Shown piece by piece: positions 44,880 to 55,619 of a DNA stretch of 64,000 nucleotides. The notes under the pieces are model-generated. The model saw nothing but the letters and a program-made list of their open reading frames with translations. It searched no databases and was not told the origin of the DNA. Positions within the stretch are counted from its first letter, which is position 1, and every line of letters starts with the position of its first letter. The position numbers and the translations under genes are program-made. Origin of the DNA: Branchiostoma floridae (lineage: Eukaryota > Chordata > Leptocardii > Amphioxiformes > Branchiostomatidae). Location: positions 1,064,864 through 1,128,863 of the forward strand of contig NC_049986.1 of the NCBI RefSeq assembly GCF_000003815.2, in the 5' to 3' direction.

Positions 44880-44945
44880 TCTGAAGTTGTGCCAAAGTGA
44901 GGTTCGAACCTCTCAGCTCTGATCGCTTGTGCCACTTACTGACTT
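44880..44945 (-). mobile_element. tRNA-derived SINE head fragment
   Basis: On the minus strand, box A-like GTGGCACAAGCGATCAGAGC and box B AGAGGTTCGAACCTC are spaced as in a tRNA, but the acceptor stem does not pair properly. It is therefore a SINE relic rather than a tRNA gene. Confidence 0.6.
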
Positions 44946-45007
44946 TTGCTTCGTGTGGCAAACACATCTCTGATGGTATATAATCTCATCACTGTCGTCT
45001 TCTACAG

Positions 45008-45184
45008 CCTCACAATGTCAGAGTGGGTGGGAAAGATACAACAACCACTGCTACAAGCCGATGCCAGACTATGCCGATTGGTCCACGGCGAGCTCTCGAT
45101 GTAAACAACAGGGCGCAAGTCTTGCCTCTATCAAGGACAGTGACGAGAACACCTTCATTGCCACTTTTGGTGGCATCATGAAAG
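45008..45184 (+). CDS. C-type lectin domain exon 1, phase 1-1
   Basis: After the acceptor CGTCTTCTACAG the frame reads SQCQSGWERYNNHCYK, WSTASSRCKQQGASLASI, DSDENTFIA, and ends at GTGAGT in phase 1. This is the canonical start of a CTLD: paired cysteines, W, the NNHCYK strand, then C-x3-GASLASI with the helix-two cysteine. Phase 1 matches the LamG exon 2 donor. Extracellular. Confidence 0.93.
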
Positions 45185-45489
45185 GTGAGTAATAAGGACG
45201 TTGTTTTGTGCATAAATGGGGAAGACATTACAAGTTTTCAGTCTATACATGAACCGTGCATCAATATCTTTTTTTTCAATTTCTCTCATTAGTGTATGTA
45301 TGCATGATCTATCGTGAAATAAAGTTTTTTTTTTAAACATATACAGTCAACGCGTAAACACAATCACTCAAATACTAGTCATAGACAATGCCGGAATAGA
45401 GTACCAAAGACAAAAGCGCTCATCCCCTTAAAAAAGTCAATTGAGGTAGCAAGTATCTTAGTAAAATGTCTGACTGCTTTTTGTTGCAG

Positions 45490-45668
45490 CACGTGATAAA
45501 ACGTCCCGGGCAATTCCGTCCTTCTGGCTTGGTCTTCATAAAGAATCTGAACAATGGAAGTGGACGGATGGGTCACGTGTTGACTACACCAACTGGGCTC
45601 CGGGTGAGCCGAACAACAGTATGGCCATCTCGGTTTTCCAGGGAGAGGAATGTGGCACCATGTACAAG
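45490..45668 (+). CDS. C-type lectin domain exon 2 (EPN motif), phase 1-0
   Basis: The acceptor TTTTTGTTGCAG starts RDKTSRAIPSFWLGLHK, then WKWTDGSRVDYTNWAPGEPN and ECGTMYK, ending at a GTGTGT donor in phase 0. FWLGL and YTNWAPGEPN are core CTLD motifs. EPN is the long-loop calcium-site tripeptide associated with mannose/GlcNAc-type sugars in C-type lectins, so calcium-dependent binding of such sugars is expected (family knowledge). Confidence 0.93.
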
Positions 45669-45948
45669 GTGTGTGATTTTTCACTCCTTTGTTTAGTATC
45701 GTAACCATAAGCATTTGAAATCAGTTCGTCGACTAAGATTAACCATTAAGTACGGTACAAGTTACTCTAGGCAGTCATCAACTGGACGGAATTTGAAAAC
45801 GGTTAGACGCCTGATGATCGCTGTTTTTATTTAGTGACTGGACGACAATCTGGAATGATGAGGTTTTAAACAAAAACTCTGAATTGTTGTTAATGAGGTG
45901 AATATACTTTTGTTTCAAAAGAAGATGAAGTCAAGACATGGCTATATA

Positions 45949-46035
45949 CTATGGCCGAGTGGGTAGAGTGTTCGCTTTGCATTGGGTAGGTCGTGATGTA
46001 CGGGCAACTCGTGCCTCACTCCTCAGCAACTTACA
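45949..46035 (+). mobile_element. tRNA-derived SINE head fragment
   Basis: Box A-like TGGCCGAGTGGGTAGAGTGT is followed by a weak GGTCGTGATGTAC where box B is expected. It is a degenerate SINE, inside the last lectin intron. Confidence 0.5.
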
Positions 46036-46469
46036 AAGTATGGAAAGATTTGTCATAAACCTCAATGATATTCCTGACAATGCACAAGTACAATTACTGC
46101 ATTGTTATTCCTCATTTATATCAGATTCACACAAATCTATATTTTGACAGTATCATCGATTATTCACAAAAAAACTAAAAGATTTGAGTAACCAATATCC
46201 CATCCAACTTTGTTATTATTGTGCTTTGCTTGACAATATCTGTACTTGTTTTTAATATATTTTTGTAATGCCATTTGCTGAACAGTGTGTTGTGATCACG
46301 TCCTGTTGTTATATTTTGCTATATTAATCAATATATTCGGTTTTGCAATGTTTAATACTCGAGTTCTGAAACAGATTCTTTTCATTTGCCCGATTATGGA
46401 CATGTAAGAGAATAACATTGCGGAAAATGTAGTCATCTTAATAAAATACTTGCTGTATCGTTTAAACAG

Positions 46470-46577
46470 ACCGGCACAAACCGGATTTGGTGTGGGTTAA
46501 GGCCGAGGCGCCCAGGACAGTGGAATGACGAAAGTTGCAGCTCTAGCAGGCGTTACATTTGCAAGAAACCAATTTAA
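46470..46577 (+). CDS. C-type lectin domain exon 3 and C-terminus
   Basis: After CGTTTAAACAG the phase 0 frame reads TGTNRIWCGLRPRRPGQWND, then ESCSSSRRYICKKPI and stop at 46575-46577. WND is the second calcium-site tripeptide, and YICKK with the final cysteine ends the fold. With EPN and WND both present the lectin site looks functional. The protein ends right after the domain, as in type II lectins. Confidence 0.93.
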   Translation, partial: TGTNRIWCGLRPRRPGQWNDESCSSSRRYICKKPI

Positions 46578-46899
46578 CGATGTCTATAGCAGACAAAAAA
46601 GAAAGACAAAACTTGATTCCAACCCAATTGTTAAAGCCGTGTGTGCATGTTGAAAAGGTAACGTTAAGTAAGCCATTGGCCACTCTGAAGATATCTGCAC
46701 TAGCTCTATAAAAAAAAAAACAGATGCTCTTACTTATTGTGCTGGAATGAATCTTAAGCTCTGTACTACATTTCTATATCCAACATTGAACAATTTTATG
46801 TTATTGTGATTATGTATATCTATATATTCTTTAATGGAAACTCATACCCTGAAAATTGTTGGTTTATCGTTTCCACCTTATATAGAGTCATTTTGTCAA

Positions 46900-46905
46900 A
46901 ATAAA
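46900..46905 (+). terminator. Candidate polyadenylation signal of the lectin gene
   Basis: AATAAA 323 bases after the stop codon; a second lies near 47217. Confidence 0.5.
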
Positions 46906-46909
46906 GTCA

Positions 46910-48270
46910 CGTTTTCCGTCGGCTGAGCAGGCAAATCACGTGACCCCCTACCTGATTCTATTCCTTTTGGCTCCTGTGCCATTTAAATATTTTCCTTATC
47001 CACCCTTTTCCTCACCTACGCCATTTGTGGTTATTCGTGACTGTGAGCTCACTACCCTAACGTCGTGTGTACTTGTCTGTGAAATGGACGGAAAACTTAG
47101 TTCTCTTAGGAGCTTCGAGGAAGAGAAGTTAGGCATCAATGTAGCTTACAGTCTGATAGTGTAAAATTCTAAATCTAATGTTGCCGAGTTGGACTTCTTC
47201 CTTAGAAGAAGTGAAGAATAAAGATTACAAGTATTTAGATGGAAAAGTCGAGGGTGAACTGTTGTGAGATATTTTTTCGACTACAAATTGAGGTAAAAAT
47301 CTGATTAACAAGAGACTAATTGACAAAAAAAATGGAAATTATGACAAAGAACAACTTCTTATTCTTTTGAAGTGCTTTTTTCTCAAAAAGATGTTCACTC
47401 TCCAGACTTTATATAGTCAAAATTTGTTTTACTGTCTTATGTTTCTTGTCATGTAAAAAAATAAATTGTAAATAAATTGTAAAAGAGTAATCGTACTTCA
47501 AGAAAATTCTGTGAGAAATTTTTGTTTAACTCGTGGACAAAATCTTTTTGTTAGCAAAATTTTTTCTTCTTTCAAGAATGCTTTCTGTGGGCAAGAAGAA
47601 AGCAAGAAAATACATTTTGGTAGTGAGCAATATTTTTACAAGTTGGGGGGGGGGGGAGTAACGTTACGTGTCGAGGCCGCTTGGATAGTCTTGTGCACAT
47701 ACATCGTGCTAGCTTAGTGTCGAGGACTTGGCATTTGTGATAACTAAATTCCATGGCGCATGTAAATGCTCATGATTATGTTTCTTTAAGTTGCGAAGTA
47801 TCAGTAAGCTTTGTGTTCGTTTTCTGAACTCAAGTTAGGAAATTAGGAATTAGACGGCTAGACAAATCGTGTCATATAGACACTCCTTCTAAAATGGCAT
47901 ACATGGCTATGCAGCATTCGAGGCAACTGAATGTTCGCAAGACTCATTATTAGTGGTACAGTAGAAAACAACACGGTTCAACTCTTTTATATGAAAACAG
48001 TCCCTCAATAAGATTTTCTATGAGCATACAGCATTACTTTTATCTTTAGAAGACAACTGTGACGTTGATTTGATTACAGTTATGATTTGATTGTATTGCA
48101 TAGTGACCAAAAATAAGTTGTACGGATGTTTACTCAATGGCTCTTCTTTATGTGACATTTCAACCTTTTTTAAAAGTATAATCAATGCTGTTTCGTTTTC
48201 GTGTATGTGAATAAATAATAAAGAGTTTGAATAATGAATAAAGAGTTGTTCAAACTAGTCTTTGTCAAGC
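46910..48270. other. Intergenic stretch, nothing recognised
   Basis: Contains a G12-13 run at about 47645; no coding support. Confidence 0.4.
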
Positions 48271-48274
48271 TGAT

Positions 48275-48425
48275 TACTACCTCCCCAAAAAGGGAGTTTC
48301 ATGAAATGAAGTATCAATGTGTGTCTGTTTATCTTTTTGTTTTATGGGTGGATTGTGATAAAATAGTGGTGTGTGTCTGGGTATTAGGAAGAAGGAGTTC
48401 AATGTAAATGTAGTATATATAGTAG
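48275..48425 (+). repeat. Fragment of dispersed repeat family A
   Basis: TACCTCCCCAAAAAGGGAG, TTTCATGAAATGAAG and a GTGTGTCTGTTTATCT tract follow the start of the family. Confidence 0.45.
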
Positions 48426-48429
48426 GGTG

Positions 48430-49539
48430 GGCTCATTCACATATGGGATGACTGCGGTGCCGTAGATGTCACTTAGCTGAGCAATGATTCCACTCCACTA
48501 TACACTTTTTTGCTTGTTTATTTTTGTATTGTATAAGCGATAACATACCTTTAAACGCAACACACCAGTTTTGTCCAGCAGTGTTATATTAGCGCCAGTC
48601 ACTGCGCAACTGACTGAACTTATAATGTTATAAATGATCTTCCAACACCGGGATGGAATTCTCCTCTTTCGGTAAACGTGGTTGGTTCTTAAATGTGCTC
48701 GAGATGTGGCTCTCTTCAAACACGGGGACATCCAGGAACTTAGAATGTTGTTTTTGATAAGTATCCTATCCGATCCCGTTGTATATTGTGTCTGTTTTTC
48801 TCAGCAGGGCTAGCCCTTTATAATAGTCATAGGTAATAGTTGGGCAGCCCTGGCCGTGGTATTTTGATACTTAGTATGGTAAGGTTTTGTACAGATGACA
48901 TCCACATGCACGGAAGCTAGTCTCCGTGTTGCCAGGTCAAGGCCTACACAGTCTAGCCTCTCGGCTCACGGTTGTGCTAGTAGTAGGGCTAATAGGGACC
49001 AAACAAGAAATGCTTTTAAAAAAAGCTGTCAAGGCAGCCTCAAATGTTGAGAATACAACGGTGGAAGGGGGTAGTTTATGAATGACTGGAAATGCAGTGT
49101 TGTCGGTAACCACACTGGTAGAGTATGGTTAAGCGTGGGGAAGTGCAGACTTTGGCACAGTGCACTAGTGGTAATCAATCGAAAATTTAGCACAGTGGTA
49201 ATCAATTAAGTTGAAGTGCAGAGTTGAAAGGAATCTATTTTATGCTCGGATTGAGTGTTAAGTTTAATTTATGATAGAAAACTGCAATGCTTCGAAAAAT
49301 TCCATTTGTGTTAACTTATTATAACTTCTTTTAATGTAAACGTAAAGAAAACACACACTAAGGATACTGCATTCATTTGATTAAAGAATGAAATGAGATG
49401 AACAAGGTTTTGTATAGTGGCATCATTTTCACGGGTACATCGTTCTTAACCATACTTTAAAAAAAGCGATCGCCCGAGCCTCGCTTTATGTGACAGGGGT
49501 GGTTTTCAGGCGAACAATACGCGCGACCCCCTGCCGATT
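48430..49539. other. Intergenic stretch, nothing recognised
   Basis: No exon or RNA gene recognised. Confidence 0.4.
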
Positions 49540-49543
49540 TTAA

Positions 49544-50506
49544 CCCTAAAACCAACGTATGGGGTCAAAACTGACCCCAGGCGTATATAAATGTGTGCCA
49601 TTATGTCATTTCTGGTCGAAAACAAATTTCCTTCCAGGAGTTTGTTTGTACATCTGTCTTATAACTTCTTATACGTTTTTATTGAGATTGACTTATTATT
49701 GATTAAGTTATCCTCGAAAGTTTATGCATGGTCCAGTGGGGTCAAAACTGACCCAAGCATTTTTCTAAACAAACTTTTGCGACCCACACCTAAACTACTC
49801 ATCGTAGGATCACGAAATTTTCAGAGAATGATGTACATATAGGCCAAAATTATTGTAATAACTTTTGTGCCATTATCATGTCAATTGACGACATCATGAC
49901 GTCATCTAGGTAATATAGGCCGCCATCTTGGATTTTGACTGATGACGTCATCAAACTAGCATGAATTATGAATCTTGAGTCCTGAAATTTATATTGAATT
50001 TTATAAGATGTGATAAACAATTGTTATTTTCCAAGAAAACCTTAAAACTTAAATGTTTAATACAAAATTAGAAAATTTCGTAATAAATATGTCTGTCAGA
50101 ATTCTGTTGCCATGGCAACATAAAAAATGATGAACATACTTTGTTCACTGAAAATGTTTGCTTTCAACATTTTCTAAAACGTTACTAAGTTTGGTGGCCT
50201 TAGAATAAGCCATTCAGGCGCTATATGGCATTGAAGCTGGTACAGGCATCAAAAACCTCCTTCCCGGTCTGAATAGCGTTGGTGCAAAATGTGGTCCATG
50301 TGATCTTTTGCATAAATTATGATAATAAGCTAAAATTATTCTCACCTAATCATGTCAGACTGTCCCACATAGATTTATGAAACTATACATATATACAAAT
50401 CACAAAAAGATTCACACAAAAAACTGTATTTGTACAAAACGTTTTGGGGTCAGTTTTGACCCCATACGGTAATCTACGTCACAAAAAAGCTACGGTGGTT
50501 TGAGGG
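49544..50506. mobile_element. Family-C MITE-like element, full length, TTAA flanks (copy 2)
   Basis: CCCTAAAACCAACGTATGGG and TACGGTGGTTTGAGGG are inverted ends within TTAA (49540-49543, 50507-50510). It carries TGACGTCA (49897, 49943), GCCGCCATCTTGG (49919) and GTTGCCATGGCAAC (50106). Spacing of these motifs equals that in the copy at 21779. It lies 268 bases upstream of the GPCR start codon. The flanks CCGATT and AATCGG extend the palindrome beyond TTAA. Confidence 0.88.
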
Positions 50507-50773
50507 TTAAAATCGGTCGACCTTCCAGCGATCGCGAAGTACGCTTGAAGATCGTCGACAATGTAACAGTGGTATTATCCAGTGTTCAATTACCTTAGCA
50601 TTTCGGTTGGTCTTTCAAACAAACTTTCGCATTATCGGAATAGGTCAGCTATTGCGTCAGAAAGGATGTACCGTTGCCATAGAGCCAGCTGAGTCTTAGC
50701 GTCTTTGCTGGATTAAGGATTTTCTCGTAGGTATTCTTTTCTCAGCGGTTGACCAGTCAAGCCATCGCGAAGG

Positions 50774-50822
50774 ATGAGTGGCCGAAGCTCTACCGCCGTC
50801 TTGCTGCTTTATTATTTACAAG
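50774..50822 (+). CDS. GPCR gene exon 1: start and signal peptide
   Basis: The ATG frame MSGRSSTAVLLLYYLQ ends in phase 1 at AAG|GTAACA. It is a short basic-then-hydrophobic leader, consistent with a signal peptide that precedes the glycosylated N-terminus in exon 2. A longer in-frame read-through exists, but a conserved splice boundary at the same place in the second copy (56397-56448) argues that the exon ends here. Confidence 0.75.
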
Positions 50823-52556
50823 GTAACACAGTATACCATACAATAGACGTTCAAAACGTTCTCGGAAAGAATGAGCGTCGCCTAGCCTCTTTCGCAGACT
50901 TCTCGTTGCGACGCCGGAGTTTATTTTCTCGTGTGGGAGCGCTGATTCGTGATTTCCAAAATGGGCTAGAGGGGTATTTCACTAGAGTGTGGTACGTCGG
51001 CGAGATAGCTGCGTTCTACATTAAACTCGTGTTACCCTTGACTAAATACTATGCAAAACGTATGACTCAAAAGACGACCAAACACACCAAGCGTAAAAAG
51101 ATAACCGATTTTTATCGATGAAATATTATTTTGAACGCTCTGTCAAATCTCAGCTGAGTGAAATACCCACTGTAATACCCGCAATGTCTCCGAGATTGTT
51201 GGCGGAAAACCAATAATCTTCTTCGACTTTATCAACCTATTTTGGAAATTGCAATCAGAACTCAATTTTAAACAAAAAGTGGCGATCCAAGAAATTTGCT
51301 AGTGAGACGAGACATCGCTCTAATTTCGGGAGTTGTAAGCTGGAATACCTTTAATACAGTGATCGATTAATGTCGTCGAAATTTCGAACCATTGCCATCA
51401 TTTTGTTATCATCGTTCATGAAATCCACGGAAACATTGTCATAATGGGGCCTCTTGAGTAAGTGCAATTGCTGTAACTTTAACCAACCCCTTAAAATCAC
51501 CCCGGCGTGAGCTAATGGAATGGGCGGGCGGGCAGTACTCCTAGTACCGTAGAGAAAGCGGTAACCTCCCGGCAGTATGGTTTCAAGACTTGTTGAAGAA
51601 CACTAATATGTTACAATTTGCTACTAACAAATCAATACATTTTATGGATAACAATTAAATATTCCAACTTATGCATGCTAATACATCATGTTGATACGGT
51701 ATGTTGCGTACTCTTTTTTGCATATAGGTGTAATGACATTTATAGAATGTAAGACTATGGTATGGTGCTGGGTTTCGCATATTGCCTTGACTGTTGAAAG
51801 CAATTAAGCCTACGAAACTGTAACTCTATCCATGTGGGTCTATTTTAGACCAATACTAGTATTACGAAAAATTGTATTGTCTTGCCATTTTTTAATTGAT
51901 ATTTCGGTCCGGATGAATTAAATTCTGCGTGATTTGATAGCAGGTGCAAACATCATTTCCCGGATGTACGTAAATACAATATCATAAAAATACTCACCGG
52001 ATCCTTTGTCTTTGATTTGCACTCAGTGTAGGTCTGGTCGCTTTAACGGGATTTTCTCTATATAATCCTCTTGCTTTAATAGCCATATGGATGTAACTAT
52101 GGATCAAGGAGCTGGCCAGCTCAAACCTCTGCAGCAGTTGAATGTTCAAAACAAAAGCTAACCTTTGACCTCACTTCCTGTCGCGCAGTGAATCCCTGAC
52201 AGTCTAGGGGTGGGTACAGGTACGGCGTACTGGTGAACTGGACAAATTTTCACCCGACTGGGCAAGCTCAGACCCTACCCGTTTCTTCTAACATAAAAAA
52301 GCCTCCAAACTGGACCAACATGTTATAGGAAAGACAAATCTTTAAGTAAGTAATTAAGTTAAGTAGTAACTCAACTTTGACGACCTTTGACGTCTGCCAT
52401 GTTCGCCTTGCATTCAGCACATTTGTAGGTGGTGAGTTTGATCCCGACAGTGACATGTTTATCTTTAGATTTTAATTTTTTGTGTGGATAACAAGTAATC
52501 CTGAGGCCTACTTACTCTGCAGTTATTGGTGATCTTCTTATAATGCATTCTTTCAG

Positions 52557-52775
52557 CTGTGATAGTTGGTCGAGCTCTTTCGGTGGGAACACAGACTGAC
52601 CCTGAGGTCTACTCCCTCTGCAACACCAACCGGACCAACAAGACTCGTACCAAGGATGAGGTGTCTTTCAACAACACAAACTTCTTTAGCAACAGAAGTT
52701 TCCTCAGAGACACTACATTCTTTGGAGAAACATGGCTCTTCAACGACACAATTTCCTTCAACAACACAAAACCAG
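52557..52775 (+). CDS. GPCR gene exon 2: N-glycosylation-rich ectodomain (phase 1-1)
   Basis: The acceptor ATTCTTTCAG starts AVIVGRALSVGTQTDPEV and a donor GTACGT ends the 73-codon exon in phase 1. The segment CNTNRTNKTRTKDEVSFNNT continues with NRS, NDT and NNTKP, giving many N-x-S/T sequons within about 50 residues. Such a heavily glycosylated stretch before TM1 suits a cell-surface receptor. NNT-bearing phrases (SFNNTNFF, SFNNTKP) look internally repeated. Confidence 0.8.
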
Positions 52776-53347
52776 GTACGTCTCAAGTGATTTAGAGAAT
52801 ACCATCACTATTATGTTTTCTCCGTATGAGGCCTTTATACAGCCAAACAGATGAGTAGATTGGAAGTTATGCGGCGTAGGGAAACCTGATACACTGATAA
52901 TATATGAGAACTTAGAACTTGCCATAGGTTAACCAAAAAGAAAGGTTGGCAGGTTTTTGCGGTCGTGTAACCGAAAACTCAACCTTTCTCCCCAGGCTTA
53001 GGTAATACTTTGGCATTTACGGATTGTCGTCTCCATGATATTTAATTCCAAAGTACTGTTTTGCAATTCAAATTGGTTACATATTAAGCTGTTGCGCAAG
53101 GCTTCAATTAACATTTCAGGACGCGGTTTTCGAGGGGAAACTATATTTATTGTCTGTAAAAACAAGGCATTTAGAGAGTACGTTTAGAAATATTGCAATT
53201 GGAAGCCACCGAAAGAAACCAAAAAGCCTTTTTTAAGACAACGGATATAATTTTAGGCTATCCCTCGGATAAAGGTAAACTTATGTTTTTGTTTTTATAT
53301 ATATCTGCTATCGTTCGCCAAGCATGAAAGTGTTGAACGTTTTTCAG

Positions 53348-53514
53348 GAATGATCATGATGTCAGTGAACAAGTCTGCGCTGAAGTCACCTCCTGATATG
53401 GTCTACGAGTTCCAATGGGAAGACGGCTTGTTGGTCGCACTGCTAGGCATCTCTAGCATGGTCGGGACTATAGGCAACGCTGCTGTCATACTGACCTTCT
53501 GCATCTACAAGAAG
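53348..53514 (+). CDS. GPCR gene exon 3: TM1 (phase 1-0)
   Basis: After TTTTTCAG the frame reads GMIMMSVNKSALKSPPDM and EDGLLVALLGISSMVGTIG, then NAAVILTFCIYKK before GTATGT. GN in the middle of the hydrophobic helix is the class A TM1 signature (Asn1.50). It joins exon 4 in phase 0. Confidence 0.9.
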
Positions 53515-54191
53515 GTATGTCTTTACAATCATTCCACATCTTTAAAAAAAAAGCTATTCACATGTCTAGAATTACGACCAAGAGAGTTCGTTCAATTGGA
53601 TAATGTATAATTCAAGTAATTGCTGCGATCTAGTTTCTTCGGGAGGCCCAAGAAAAGCCTCGTAGCCCCCCCCCCCCCTGCATGTATTTCTTGTCTGTAT
53701 ATAAATTCGTCATGTTATATATGCAAAGAAATAAAGAACCTCAAGACCATAGCAAGTCCAGAACACGAGACGGTAAAAAAGCGGTAGTACCTCTGCAGTG
53801 CTGTAACATGCTCACTATTTTGCCTAAATTCTAATAATTTCCACGTCTTGCAAAGACCTACCCACATCTAGTTTTTTTTTTAAACCAAAAAATATATAAG
53901 CCTATATTGGAATTTAGCAACAGTCTTCTTCATCAGTAGTATGCATATAAAGGTAGAGAGTATATTTTCATACACAGTATGCAAGAATAAAATCATAGTT
54001 ATGATTACATTAAATTTGAATTAAAAAAAATTGCAGCGGTGAATTCTTAATCACGGATGATATGCAGACATTAAAATGAGAGAATATTGAACCTTATAGC
54101 TATCAATACAAATTTGCATACATTTGCATGAATTTGCATAAATGACTTTATTCGTAACGACGCCCAATTTACATGTATACTACTTTGACAG

Positions 54192-55112
54192 ATTCGCACC
54201 ACTGATAACGCCTTCATCCTGAACACCAGCATCTGGGACCTGGTAACGTCTGCCGTCATCATTCCACTATTCATCTCGTCTACGATGACCGGCCTACCGA
54301 ACTGCGGACAAGCTTGCTGTGCCTTCATAGGCTTTCTGAACCTCTTTAGCCTGCTACAGTCATTGTTATCCTGTGCCCTCATTGCCTTTAACCGGTATGT
54401 GCACGTTGTGCTCTCACTAGCCACTTACAAGCGCTTGTTCGGTCCTGTCAAGGCCTTCCTCTGGGTGGTTGGGGTATGGGTGATCGGTACTCTGATTATG
54501 TTTCCGGCTATGTCAGGTATATACGGCAGTTTGGGATGGGACGCGCATGTACAAATATGTCAGTTATCGCATGAAGACCCAGCAAGTGTACTGTTTTTCA
54601 AAAATGTCGTCCTGTCCATGTACTGGGCTGTAGTTTTCGCCATATCTGCATTCTACGCCCGAATCTACCTGCACGTGCGGAAGAGTACCATGGCCATCGG
54701 CCAGCATCTCGGTTACAGCCCCCAGCAAGTGTCCCTGCAGGCGGTGAAGCGTACAAAACACATGTTCTGCATCTTCTTCACTTTTCTCACCCTGACCTGC
54801 CCAAACGTTGTCATCAATTATGTTGATTTCTACGCCACTTTGCTCCCTAAAGCTGTTTTCTTCACCAGCTCTGCGTTGTACATCCTAAACACAGCAGTCA
54901 ATCCCATCATTTACACCTGGACACTGAAAGAGTTTCGGCAAGGGTTCAAGTCCATGGTCCGCTGCAGACGACATATTGTCCCTAACCCTCAAGCAGGCCA
55001 ACCTGCTGATCAGAGACCAGTCAGAGTAATTAACGTCTTGTCCCGATCCGGGGTCTCCAACCGGGTTGCCCCTTCAGAACCATCCGTTGATACGTCAGAA
55101 ATAAACACGTAA
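54192..55112 (+). CDS. GPCR gene exon 4: TM2-TM7 and C-tail, rhodopsin-like
   Basis: From the acceptor TACTTTGACAG the frame starts IRTTDNAFILNTSIWDLV. TM3 ends ALIAFNRYVHVV, where NRY replaces the usual DRY. A TM3 cysteine (CGQACC) and an ECL2 cysteine (VQICQL) can form the conserved disulphide. TM6 has FLTLTCPNVVI, TM7 ends NTAVNPIIY, and helix 8 is KEFRQGF. The tail is Ser/Pro-rich (SRSGVSN, PSVDTSEINT). The NRY motif and short loops recall melatonin-receptor-like, GPR84 or moody-type class A receptors, but I cannot assign a ligand. The complete protein is about 451 residues. Confidence 0.93.
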   Translation: MRTTDNAFILNTSIWDLVTSAVIIPLFISSTMTGLPNCGQACCAFIGFLNLFSLLQSLLSCALIAFNRYVHVVLSLATYKRLFGPVKAFLWVVGVWVIGTLIMFPAMSGIYGSLGWDAHVQICQLSHEDPASVLFFKNVVLSMYWAVVFAISAFYARIYLHVRKSTMAIGQHLGYSPQQVSLQAVKRTKHMFCIFFTFLTLTCPNVVINYVDFYATLLPKAVFFTSSALYILNTAVNPIIYTWTLKEFRQGFKSMVRCRRHIVPNPQAGQPADQRPVRVINVLSRSGVSNRVAPSEPSVDTSEINT

Positions 55113-55611
55113 GATTACATTGTGCCAGGTGATGATCACAGACACATCATTTGCAAAAAAGTTAGGAAATTAAATTATGACCAGACTCACTGTTCCTCTC
55201 CTAGACGATAGTTTTACCTTTTCGCGAACTGTACCATATTATCGAAAAAAAAAATACCTCTGTGCACTATTCGAAAGCAAACGACATGGTACTGCCCTTC
55301 ATTTCACAATCATTAAGACTACATAGTAGCAACTTTTATAGTAATATTCTATCTGTGCAACAAGTGACCATTGTACACAAACGATTCACGGTAAATCGAC
55401 GCTGTGAAGTCTGATTTATCTTTATTCCAATTACTTCAAGCCTCGTCTTTGTTTCTATTCCAATCCAACGTTATAGATCACTTTATACAACACTGAATCG
55501 CAGCTTGAAATAATATAGCTGCTCTTAGCTTGGGTACCATCTGGGTAGTGGTTCTCTCCTATGTTCGCTTCTGCTACCCAATTATCAGAGAAGCGGCTGT
55601 ATATAGTGTAC

Positions 55612-55617
55612 AATAAA
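55612..55617 (+). terminator. Candidate polyadenylation signal of the GPCR gene
   Basis: AATAAA 500 bases after the stop codon, in a TA-rich context. Confidence 0.5.
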
Positions 55618-55619
55618 AT

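Noticed and set aside
44880-44945. tRNA gene on the minus strand
   Set aside because: Boxes A and B are present, but the acceptor stem does not pair; it is better explained as a SINE head.
50823-51121. Single-exon 115-residue protein reading through the GPCR exon 1 donor
   Set aside because: The related exon at 56397 keeps the splice boundary but not the downstream sequence, and exon 2 continues in phase, so read-through is unlikely to be the main product.
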